A DNA stretch of 10,467 nucleotides. Source: JBKHJZ01 sp046537875 (GTDB taxonomy: Bacteria; Actinomycetota; Acidimicrobiia; Acidimicrobiales; VFJN01). The stretch's first letter is position 1, and each line of letters begins with the position of its first letter. The notes beneath the pieces were generated by a model, which saw only the letters and a program-made list of their open reading frames with translations, had not been told where the DNA came from and ran no database searches. The DNA is taken from positions 1 to 10,467 of the forward strand of contig JBKHJZ010000118.1 of the NCBI GenBank assembly GCA_046537875.1, in the 5' to 3' direction. Position numbers and translations under genes: made by a program. This document shows positions 1 through 6,870 of the stretch, one piece after another.

Positions 1-84
1 GCAGCGGCCGCAGCCGGGGCCGGGCCGGCCCCCGACGGCGAGCGTCCGGCGTCCGGCGAGGCGGCCGCCGATGGAGGGTCGGCC
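1..84 (+). other. Open linker-like frame upstream of the LivG-type ATPase
   Basis: The reading frame of the ATPase has no stop from base 1 to the GTG at 85. It would encode about 28 residues made almost entirely of Ala, Gly, Pro, Asp, Glu and Ser. That composition fits a disordered interdomain linker or the tail of an upstream protein. In Liv-type loci the preceding gene is usually the LivM permease, and some actinobacteria carry LivM and LivG as one polypeptide, so this may be the linker of such a fusion. The alternative is a separate ATPase gene starting at the GTG at 85. The other two forward frames are also open here, so openness by itself is weak evidence. Confidence 0.45.
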
Positions 85-921
85 GTGCGCGCTGGGCCGC
101 CCGTGCTCGAGGTGCGCGACGTGTCCCGGCGGTTCGGCGGGGTGCGGGCGCTCGACGGCGTGTCCTTCGACGTGCGGCCGGGAGAGATCCTCGGCTTCAT
201 CGGGCCGAACGGGGCGGGCAAGACCACGCTGTTCGACGTCATCTCGGGCTACACGCGTGCCGACGGTGGCACGATCCGGCTGCGGCCCAGCAGCCAACCC
301 GGCGAGCCGATCGACCTGCACGGCCTGCCCACGCACCGGCGCTCGTGGCGGGGCCTGGGACGGTCGTTCCAGGACGGGCGGCTGTTCCCGGGGTTGACCG
401 TCGAGGAGTGCATCGCGGTCGCCCTCGAGCAGCACGTCGACGTGCGCGACCCGCTCGCCGCGGCGCTGCGCCTGCCGTCGGTCGCCGACTCCGAGCAGGG
501 CGTGCACCGGCGGGTCGACGAGCTGATCGACGTGCTCGGGCTCGGCGCGTACCGCGACAAGTTCACCCGCGAGGTGTCGACGGGCACCCGCCGGGTGGTC
601 GATCTCGCGTGCGTGCTGGCGCAGGGGCCGTCTGTCGTGCTGCTGGACGAGCCGTCGAGCGGGATCGCCCAGCGCGAGGCCGAGGCGCTCGCCCCGCTGT
701 TGCGGCGGGTCCGCGACGAGCTGGGCGCCAGCCTGCTCGTCATCGAGCACGACCTGCCGCTGCTCATCTCGATCTCCGATCGCATGATCGCGCTCGACCT
801 CGGGCGGATCGTCGCCGAGGGCGCGCCCACCGAGGTCGTCGAGCACCCGGCGGTGGTCGCCTCGTACCTGGGCACCGACGAATCCGCGATCACCCGCTCG
901 GACGTACCCACACCGGGCTAG
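85..921 (+). CDS. LivG-like ATP-binding subunit of a branched-chain amino acid-type ABC importer
   Basis: This is the cytoplasmic ATPase that would power uptake through a Liv/HAAT-type permease. Counting from the GTG at 85 (278 residues), the Walker A loop is at residues 40-48 (GPNGAGKTT), the Q-loop Gln at 96 in GRSFQDGRLFPGLTVEE, Walker B at 184-190 (VVLLDEP) and the H-loop His at 222 in VIEHD. The Q-loop context and the length match LivG rather than LivF. The ABC signature is atypical: VSTGT at 164-168 instead of LSGGQ, a form I recall from some actinobacterial Liv ATPases. The GTG was chosen because GGAGGG at 73-78 gives a ribosome-binding site 6 bases away and leaves a normal short lead into the first strand. 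The frame nevertheless continues open to base 1, so the protein may be the C-terminal half of a permease-ATPase fusion. The two binding-protein genes follow after 43 bases, supporting one transport operon. The substrate cannot be told from sequence. Confidence 0.9.
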   Translation: MRAGPPVLEVRDVSRRFGGVRALDGVSFDVRPGEILGFIGPNGAGKTTLFDVISGYTRADGGTIRLRPSSQPGEPIDLHGLPTHRRSWRGLGRSFQDGRLFPGLTVEECIAVALEQHVDVRDPLAAALRLPSVADSEQGVHRRVDELIDVLGLGAYRDKFTREVSTGTRRVVDLACVLAQGPSVVLLDEPSSGIAQREAEALAPLLRRVRDELGASLLVIEHDLPLLISISDRMIALDLGRIVAEGAPTEVVEHPAVVASYLGTDESAITRSDVPTPG

Positions 922-964
922 GAAGCGTTGCCCACGACAGCCGCTCACACAGAGGAGGGGGCCG

Positions 965-2743
965 ATGTCCACCACCGACGAGACCGGGGCCAGGGGCTCG
1001 GGAGGCGCGCCGTCACCACAGGGTTCGGGGGGCTGGCAGAGGGCGGCGCGGCGGTACGGGCCGTTCGTGGGCATCGCCGTGGTGGTCGCGGCCGTGGCGG
1101 TCGCCTTCGGTGGCGGCGGCGACGGTGACGACGACGGCGTGGACAGCGGGGCCGGCGACGGGCCGACGTCCCGGGAGGAGCTGATCCTCTCGGGGCCGAT
1201 GACCCCGGAGCGGGCCGAGCTGGAGGGTGTGGAGGACGTCGACTTCGGGCCGAACTGCGACACCGAGACGGGACGCATCAAGCTCCCGACCGTCTACGCG
1301 CCGCCCTGCGTCGAGCCGTTCGAGGGGGACAACGGCGGTGCCACGTATCAGGGGGTCACAGAGGACACCGTCAAGGTCGTCTACTACCAGACCGATCCGG
1401 CGCTCGACCCGCTCACCGCCGCCACGGTCGGGGGCGCCGGTGCCGACGTCGATCCCGAGAGCGCCCGGCGCACGGTCCAGGGCTTCGTCGACCTCTACAA
1501 CGACGTCTACGAGACCTACGGGCGCACCGTGGAGGTGGAGGTGTTCGTCGGCAGCGGGGCGGGCGACGACGAGGCGGCCGCCCGGGCGGATGCGATCGAG
1601 ATCGCCGAGAAGGAGCCGTTCGCCGTGCTGAACGGTCCAACCCAGACGAGCCGCGTCTTCGCCGCCGAGCTGGCGTCCCGCGGCATCGTCTGCGGGCCGT
1701 CGTGCGCGCTCGCGCTCCCCGAGGACGTCGTCGAGGAGTACGCGCCGCTCCTGTGGCAGACGGGTCCCACGCCCAACCAGGCGGTCGCGCTGGCGGCCGA
1801 GATGATCGCGAACCTCGCCGGGCCCGGCACCAACGCCGAGTTGGCGGGCGACCCGGCGATGCACGACCAGGAGCGCGTCTACGGCCTGCTGCACTACGAC
1901 AACCCCGACGGCGACCACCGCCCGGTGATCGAGGACTTCACGGAGCGGCTCGAGGAGCAGGGCATCGAGCTGGCCACCGACGTGGAGTTCACGCTCGACC
2001 TGGCCCAGGCGCAGGAGAACGCCCGCACGAACATCTCCCGGCTGAAGGACGAGGGCGTGACCACGGTCATCTACTACGGCGACCCGCTGACGCCGTCGTC
2101 GCTCACCGAGGAGGCCACCGCCCAGGACTACCAGCCCGAGTGGATCCTGGGTCCCAGCGTGCTCATGGACACGACCATCTTCGCCCGGCTCACCGACGGC
2201 GAGCAGTGGCGGAACGGCTTCGGGCTGTCGCTGATCGCGGCGCGCGGCGAGCGGTCGACCAACGGCGCGTTCCGGATCTACGAGTGGGCCTACGGCGAGC
2301 CGCCGCCGAACAACACGGCGAACGTGATCGACCCACGGATCCGCAACCTGTTCAACGGCGTCCACCTCGCCGGGCCCGAGCTCACCCCGGAGACGTTCCG
2401 CGACGCGATGTTCCGCTACCCCGTGTCGGGCGGTGGGCCGACCGAGGCCCAGATCTCGCGGGGTGACCACGGGGTCTGGCCCGACATGGACTGGGGCGGC
2501 ACCGACGACGCCACGCTCATCTGGTGGGACCCGGAGGCGACCGGCGAGGACGAGGTCGGCAACGAGGGCGAGGGGATGTACCGCTACGCGAACCGTGGCG
2601 AGCGCTACACGCTCGGCAACCTCCCGGAGTCGATCGAGGAGTCCGGGCTGTTCGACGTCGAGTCGTCGGTCACCGTCTTCGAGGAGGTGCCCGCGGAGGA
2701 CCAGGCGCCGGACTACCCGTCACCGAACCTCACGCCGCCGTAG
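965..2743 (+). CDS. Membrane-anchored Liv-type ABC transporter substrate-binding protein, copy 1
   Basis: This is an extracytoplasmic binding protein of the periplasmic-binding type I (Leu/Ile/Val, Peripla_BP_6-like) class, and would deliver ligand to the importer whose ATPase gene precedes it. Residues 1-30 are Gly/Ser-rich and basic, residues about 33-48 form one hydrophobic helix, and a Gly/Asp-rich spacer follows to about residue 67. No lipobox Cys is present, so it looks like a signal-anchor protein and not a lipoprotein. The binding fold appears to start near residue 131 (GVTEDTVKVVYY). The 592 residues are well above the roughly 370-420 usual for LivJ/LivK. Four cysteines (98, 115, 243, 247) recur in copy 2 and may form disulfides. 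The ATG at 965 follows a strong site (AGAGGAGGGG, 951-960). The ligand is unknown; amino acids, amides or short carboxylates are all possible for this class. Confidence 0.85.
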   Translation: MSTTDETGARGSGGAPSPQGSGGWQRAARRYGPFVGIAVVVAAVAVAFGGGGDGDDDGVDSGAGDGPTSREELILSGPMTPERAELEGVEDVDFGPNCDTETGRIKLPTVYAPPCVEPFEGDNGGATYQGVTEDTVKVVYYQTDPALDPLTAATVGGAGADVDPESARRTVQGFVDLYNDVYETYGRTVEVEVFVGSGAGDDEAAARADAIEIAEKEPFAVLNGPTQTSRVFAAELASRGIVCGPSCALALPEDVVEEYAPLLWQTGPTPNQAVALAAEMIANLAGPGTNAELAGDPAMHDQERVYGLLHYDNPDGDHRPVIEDFTERLEEQGIELATDVEFTLDLAQAQENARTNISRLKDEGVTTVIYYGDPLTPSSLTEEATAQDYQPEWILGPSVLMDTTIFARLTDGEQWRNGFGLSLIAARGERSTNGAFRIYEWAYGEPPPNNTANVIDPRIRNLFNGVHLAGPELTPETFRDAMFRYPVSGGGPTEAQISRGDHGVWPDMDWGGTDDATLIWWDPEATGEDEVGNEGEGMYRYANRGERYTLGNLPESIEESGLFDVESSVTVFEEVPAEDQAPDYPSPNLTPP

Positions 2744-2754
2744 GCAGGTGGTGA

Positions 2755-2778
2755 CCGGGCGCCGTGCGCGGCGCCCGG
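2755..2778 (+). terminator. Perfect GC hairpin after copy 1 (possible attenuator or terminator)
   Basis: Bases 2755-2764 (ccgggcgccg) are exactly complementary to 2769-2778 around a 4-base loop (tgcg), 11 bases after the stop of the first binding-protein gene. No T-run follows, so it is not a canonical intrinsic terminator. In a GC-rich actinobacterium such a stem may still end or attenuate transcription, or protect the 3' end of the upstream message, giving different levels of the two binding proteins. The structure is seen directly; its role is inferred. Confidence 0.55.
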
Positions 2779-2790
2779 ACCGCCCAGCCT

Positions 2791-2827
2791 GGGTCAGTGA
2801 CCCTGCCTGCGACCCCGGGACCCGGGG
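2791..2827. other. Two short palindromes between the binding-protein genes
   Basis: The 13-base palindrome gggtcagtgaccc (2791-2803) and the 15-base palindrome ccccgggacccgggg (2813-2827) follow the GC hairpin, each centred on one unpaired base. They could be operator half-site pairs for a dimeric regulator or further RNA structure ahead of the second gene. In DNA this GC-rich, short palindromes arise easily by chance, so the functional reading is weak. Confidence 0.3.
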
Positions 2828-2891
2828 CCCCCGACCCGTCCGCGTGTTCCCGTAGCCCGCTGAGACGCCGCCCACGACAAAGGAGAGGACC

Positions 2892-4676
2892 ATGTCCACC
2901 ACCGACGAGGCCGGGGCCACGGGCTCGGGAGGAGGCGCGCCGTCGCCCCCCTCGCGTGGCTCGGGGGGCTGGCAGAGGGCGGCGCGCCGGTACGGGCCCT
3001 TCGCCGCGATCGCGGTCGTCGTCGCGGCCGTGGCGATCGCCTTTGGCGGCGGTGGCGACGGTGACGACGGCGTGGACAGCGGCGCCGGCGACGGGGCGAC
3101 ATCCCGGGAGGAGCTGATCCTCTCCGGGCCGATGACCCCGGAGCGGGCCGAGCTGGAGGGGGCCGACGACGTCGACTTCGGACCCAACTGCGACCCCGAG
3201 ACGGGTCGCCTCATGCTGCCGACGGTGCTGGCCCCGCCGTGCGTCGAGCCGTTCGAGGGCGACAACGGCGGCGCCACGTCCCCGGGCGTCACCGAGGACA
3301 CGGTGAAGATCGTGTACTACCAGGCCGACCCCGCGCTCAACCCGCTCGTGGCGGCGACGGCTGGGGGCGCGGGCGCACAGGTCGACCCCGAGTCGGCGCG
3401 CCGCACCGTCCGGGGCTTCGTCGACCTCTACAACGAGATGTTCGAGACCTACGGGCGCACGGTGGAGGTCGAGGTGTTCGTCGGCAGCGGGGCGGGCGAC
3501 GACGAGGCGGCCGCCCGGGCGGATGCCATCGAGATCGCCGAGAAGGAGCCGTTCGCGGTGATCGGCGGTCCCCAGCAGTCGAGCCCGGTGTTCGCCGCCG
3601 AGCTGGCCTCGCGCGGGATCGTCTGCGGGATGAACTGCGCGCAGGCGCTTCCGGAGACCATCGTCGAGGAGTACGAGCCGCTCCTCTGGCAGCTCGGACC
3701 CACGCCCGACCAGGCCGTCGCGCTGGCGGCCGAGATCATCGGCAACCTCGCGGGGCCGGGCACCGAGGCCGAGCTGGCGGGCGACCCGGCGATGCGGGAG
3801 CAGGAGCGGGTGTACGGGCTGCTGCACTACGACACGCCCGACGGCGACCACCGGCCGGTGATGGACGAGTTCACCGCGCAGCTGGAGGAGCAGGGCATCG
3901 AGCTGGCCACCGACGTGGATTTCACGCTGGACCTGGCCCAGGCGCAGGAGAACGCCCGCACGATCATCTCCCGGCTGAAGGACGAAGGCGTGACGACGGT
4001 TCTCTACTACGGCGATCCGTTCACGCCGGGACCGCTCACGACCGAGGCGACCGCGCAGGAGTACCGCCCCGAGTGGATCCTCGGTCCCAACCTGCTGATG
4101 GACACCACCATCTTCGCCCGGCTCACCGACGGCGAGCAGTGGCGCAACGGCTTCGGCATGTCGTTCGTGAACGCGCGGGGCGAGCGGTCGACAAACGGGG
4201 CGTTCCGCATCTACGAGTGGGCCTACGGCGAGCCGCCGCCGCACACCAGCGTCAACATCCTCGAGCCGCCGGTCCGGCACATCTTCACCGGCATCCACCT
4301 CGCCGGGCCGGAGCTGACCCCGGAGACGTTCCGTGACGGGCAGTTCCGCTACCCCGTCTCGGGCGGTGGACCCACCGTGCCCCAGGTGTCGGCCGGGGAC
4401 CAGGGTGTCTGGCCCGAGATGGACTGGGGCGGCATCGATGACGCCACGCTCATCTGGTGGGATCCGGAGGCCAGCGGCGAGGACGAGGTCGGCAACCAGG
4501 GCGAGGGGATGTACCGCTACGCCAACGGCGGCGAGCGCTACACGCTCGGCGACTTCCCCGAGTCGATCGAGGAGGCGGGCCTGTTCGACGTGGAGTCGTC
4601 GGTCATCGTCTACGACGAGCTCCCCGCCGAGGACCAGCCGCCCGACTACCCGTCACCGAACCTCACACCCCCATAG
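2892..4676 (+). CDS. Membrane-anchored Liv-type ABC transporter substrate-binding protein, copy 2
   Basis: This paralogue of the preceding gene has 594 residues. It has the same layout: a Gly/Ser/Pro-rich basic N-terminus, one transmembrane helix at about residues 36-51, a Gly/Asp spacer, then the type I binding fold to the shared C-terminal tail DYPSPNLTPP. It too lacks a lipobox, and it keeps the four cysteines of copy 1. Its differences from copy 1 cluster in short blocks: IGGPQQSSPVF for LNGPTQTSRVF, CGMNCAQALPETI for CGPSCALALPEDV, GMSFVNARGE for GLSLIAARGE, and the stretch after EPPPH. Such blocks could line the ligand pocket and change specificity, though I cannot place them on a structure. 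The ATG at 2892 follows a strong site (AAAGGAGAGG, 2879-2888). The stop lies only 9 bases from the stop of the convergent gene on the other strand. Confidence 0.85.
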   Translation: MSTTDEAGATGSGGGAPSPPSRGSGGWQRAARRYGPFAAIAVVVAAVAIAFGGGGDGDDGVDSGAGDGATSREELILSGPMTPERAELEGADDVDFGPNCDPETGRLMLPTVLAPPCVEPFEGDNGGATSPGVTEDTVKIVYYQADPALNPLVAATAGGAGAQVDPESARRTVRGFVDLYNEMFETYGRTVEVEVFVGSGAGDDEAAARADAIEIAEKEPFAVIGGPQQSSPVFAAELASRGIVCGMNCAQALPETIVEEYEPLLWQLGPTPDQAVALAAEIIGNLAGPGTEAELAGDPAMREQERVYGLLHYDTPDGDHRPVMDEFTAQLEEQGIELATDVDFTLDLAQAQENARTIISRLKDEGVTTVLYYGDPFTPGPLTTEATAQEYRPEWILGPNLLMDTTIFARLTDGEQWRNGFGMSFVNARGERSTNGAFRIYEWAYGEPPPHTSVNILEPPVRHIFTGIHLAGPELTPETFRDGQFRYPVSGGGPTVPQVSAGDQGVWPEMDWGGIDDATLIWWDPEASGEDEVGNQGEGMYRYANGGERYTLGDFPESIEEAGLFDVESSVIVYDELPAEDQPPDYPSPNLTPP

Positions 4677-4685
4677 GCCATTGCG

Positions 4686-5993
4686 TCAGCCCAGGGCCTG
4701 CGCGATGCCGTGGATCGCCAGGCCGGCGGCAGCGCCCACGAGCGTGCCGTTGATCCGGATGAACTGCAGATCGGGCCCGAGCAGCAGCTCGAGCCGGTCG
4801 GCCGTCTCGTGCGCGTCCCACCGGGCGACGGTGGTGGCGACGAGGTCGCCGATCTCGTCGCTGAACTGCTCGGCCACGTAGCGTGCGCCGGTCTCGAGCG
4901 CGCGCTCGGTCCGCCCGGCCAGCGCCGGGTCGTCGCGGAGCCGGGCGCCGGTGGTCGCGATCGCACCGGCCAGCCGGTGGCGGAGCTCGGAGCCGGGGTC
5001 GTCGGCCTGCGCCCGCAGCTCCGCCTTCAGGTCGCGCCAGATCCTCGCCACCCACTCGCGCAGCTCGGGCTGGGCCAGGAGGTCGGCCTTCAGGTCCTCG
5101 CCGCGGGCGATCAGCTCCGGTGACGACCGCAGGTCCGCGACCAGGCGCCGGACCCGCGCGTCGACGTCCCGTCGCAGCTCGTGCCCGGGATCGGCCACCA
5201 CCTCGGCGAGCACGGCCCGGGCGCCGTCGAGCAGCCGGTCGAAGATGCGGTCCTCGGCGGCACCGGGCAGCCACCAGGGCGACTCGGAGCCGAAGCGGGC
5301 ACGGAGCGAGGCCTGGTTCTCGGTGAGGAACCGGTCGACCGCCCGGAGGGCGACGTCGAGCACCTCCTGGTGCCGGCCGTCCTCGGTGAGCAGCTCGAGC
5401 GTCCGGCCCGCGAGCGGGGCCAGCGGCGTGGTGTCGAGGCGCTTGCGGGCCGCCTCCTCGATCGCCTGGTGCACCTCCTCGTCGCGCAGCAGGTCCGCGC
5501 CCGTGACCGCGGCGTCGGCGGCGTAGCGGGCCAGCCGCTCGGCGTTGCCGGGGTCGGCCAGCCAGGTGGCCAGGCGGCGGGTCACGCGGGCGCTGCGGAC
5601 CCGGGCCACGATCGCCTCGGGGGTGAGGAAGCTCGACTGGACGAAGTCGCCGAGCGTCTCCCCGAACTGCTGCTTGCGGCTGGGGATGATCGCCGTGTGG
5701 GGGATCGGCACGCCGAGCGGGTGCCGGAACAGGACCACCACGGCGAACCAGTCCGCCAGGCCGCCCACCATGCCGGCCTCGATCGCGGACTCCAGGTAGT
5801 CGATGCCCGCGGCGTCGCTGTCCCACAGCTGGAGGCCGACGAACACCGCCGCGAAGGCCACGAGCAGCGACGTTGCCCGCCAGCGCATGGTCCGGAGCCG
5901 GGCGCGCCGGACGGCGACGTTGGCGGGCTCGGGCAGGGGAGGCGTCGCGGGCGCGCCGGTCGGGGCGCCCTCCGTGTCGAGGAGGCTGGCCAC
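4686..5993 (-). CDS. DUF445 family membrane protein
   Basis: This is a DUF445 protein, a widespread family of inner-membrane proteins without an established biochemical function. The family hallmark is clear: GGLADWFAVVVLFRHPLGVPIPHTAII at residues 77-103, just after a first membrane helix at about 41-56. A long, charged, helix-rich middle region follows, and the protein ends in a second hydrophobic segment (GTLVGAAAGLAIHGIAQAL). With the start at 5993 (GTG) it is 435 residues, normal for the family. The frame runs open to an ATG at 6263, but that part overlaps the upstream gene and lacks family character. GTG at 6011 and ATG at 5888 are other candidates; the latter would remove the basic stretch before helix 1. 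None has a convincing ribosome-binding site. It lies 68 bases after the EEP gene, so co-transcription is possible. Confidence 0.85.
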   Translation of the reverse strand: MASLLDTEGAPTGAPATPPLPEPANVAVRRARLRTMRWRATSLLVAFAAVFVGLQLWDSDAAGIDYLESAIEAGMVGGLADWFAVVVLFRHPLGVPIPHTAIIPSRKQQFGETLGDFVQSSFLTPEAIVARVRSARVTRRLATWLADPGNAERLARYAADAAVTGADLLRDEEVHQAIEEAARKRLDTTPLAPLAGRTLELLTEDGRHQEVLDVALRAVDRFLTENQASLRARFGSESPWWLPGAAEDRIFDRLLDGARAVLAEVVADPGHELRRDVDARVRRLVADLRSSPELIARGEDLKADLLAQPELREWVARIWRDLKAELRAQADDPGSELRHRLAGAIATTGARLRDDPALAGRTERALETGARYVAEQFSDEIGDLVATTVARWDAHETADRLELLLGPDLQFIRINGTLVGAAAGLAIHGIAQALG

Positions 5994-6061
5994 ACCCAGG
6001 GTGTACCCCACCGCTCCGGCGATCTGCGCGGCGGGGGTGGGGCGGGGTGGTGGCGCCCGGA

Positions 6062-6790
6062 TCAGCCCCGGTAGCGGAGCCGGGCGCGGACGGGACGGTG
6101 ATCGGACATCGCCTGGGGGACCACCTCGGGGTCGAGCACGTCGACCGCCGGCGTGACGAGCAGGTGGTCGGTCTGGCTGTGCGGGCGGTGGGCGGGATAC
6201 GTGCGGCCGCGCACGGCCCGCCGCCAGCCGCGGGGGACGAGCCGGTCGACGCACCAGCCCCACATGTTCATGTCGCCGGCCAGCGCCGCCGGGGCGTCGA
6301 GCGGCGGCAGCGATGCCCGCAGCGCCGGGCTCAGGCGCCAGACCGGGTCCTTCAGCAGGGGGAGGTGGGTGCCCACGACGGTGAACGGCGTGCTGGCGGC
6401 GTCGACGGTCGCCCGCACCACGGCCCGCCGGCCCGGGTCGCGCCGCAACTGCGGGCCCAGCGGGATCACCTCGGCCGAGAGCAGCGGCAGGCGGGTCAGC
6501 ACCGCCAGCACCCAGTCGCCCTGGCCGGCGTCACCGTCGCGCGCGACCAGCCGCACCCGGTCGTGGCACTCCGCCCGGGCCACCGTGAAGGTGGCCGCCA
6601 CCCGGTAGCCGAGCGCATCGGCCACCCCGACCACGTGTCCCTCGCCGTCGTCGGGGACCCACGCCTCCTGCACCACCAGCACGTCGGTGTCCACCTCCTT
6701 GCACGCGGTCACGACGTCGTAGAACGGGGCGTCGTGGCCACCGGGCCCTCGGCCCATGTGCAGGTTGAAGCTCCCGACGGTCAGCTCCAT
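6062..6790 (-). CDS. Endonuclease/exonuclease/phosphatase (EEP) family hydrolase
   Basis: This 242-residue protein has the complete motif series of the metal-dependent EEP fold (DNase I, exonuclease III, sphingomyelinase and inositol phosphatase relatives). The motifs are SFNLHMG with Asn9, QEAW with catalytic-type Glu42, GTHLPLL with His142, AGDMNMWGW with Asp173 and Asn175, SQTDHLL with Asp208, and the terminal SDHRPV with Asp230 and His231. It would cleave a phosphodiester or phosphomonoester, but the family covers nucleic acids, lipids and sugar phosphates, so the substrate is open. There is no signal peptide or extra domain, so it looks cytoplasmic. The ATG at 6790 sits directly before the first core strand; an in-frame GTG at 6808 is an alternative, and neither has a clear ribosome-binding site. 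The dehydratase-like gene ends 80 bases upstream. Confidence 0.88.
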   Translation of the reverse strand: MELTVGSFNLHMGRGPGGHDAPFYDVVTACKEVDTDVLVVQEAWVPDDGEGHVVGVADALGYRVAATFTVARAECHDRVRLVARDGDAGQGDWVLAVLTRLPLLSAEVIPLGPQLRRDPGRRAVVRATVDAASTPFTVVGTHLPLLKDPVWRLSPALRASLPPLDAPAALAGDMNMWGWCVDRLVPRGWRRAVRGRTYPAHRPHSQTDHLLVTPAVDVLDPEVVPQAMSDHRPVRARLRYRG

Positions 6791-6870
6791 GGGCGGCAAG
6801 GATGCCACGGGAGCCGCGATCGGCCGGGGCGCGGGTGTGGTGGCGGCGGGGCCGCCCCGGTCGCCGCTGA

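Larger units (their letters stand above)
965..4676 (+). repeat. Tandem duplication of the substrate-binding protein gene
   Basis: The genes at 965-2743 and 2892-4676 are direct tandem paralogues. From residue 67 of copy 1 and residue 69 of copy 2 they align to the last residue without a gap, at about 83% identity by hand count. The similarity is mosaic. The 86-base stretch 1538-1623 matches 3471-3556 with a single synonymous difference (1594 against 3527), while other stretches differ heavily in both bases and residues. The leaders also share the nonamer cccacgaca (931-939 and 2871-2879) shortly before the start codon. Confidence 0.9.

Noticed and set aside
345..1184. A 279-codon + strand open frame spanning the end of the ATPase and the start of copy 1
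   Set aside because: Its translation is Arg/Ala/Gly-rich frame-shifted noise across two confidently assigned genes and their intergenic spacer.
2730..4298. Long - strand open frame (522 codons) opposite binding-protein copy 2, with a matching one (1013-2470) opposite copy 1
   Set aside because: Their similarity to each other follows automatically from the homology of the two genes they oppose. Neither resembles a folded protein, and the sense strand has clear protein families.
4677..4685. Search for a bidirectional terminator between the convergent genes
   Set aside because: Only 9 bases separate the two stops, and I found no convincing stem across the junction.
5994..6263. N-terminal extension of the DUF445 frame to the ATG at 6263
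   Set aside because: It overlaps the catalytic C-terminal end of the EEP gene and gives an Arg/Pro-rich sequence with no resemblance to DUF445. The family-like portion starts near 5993.
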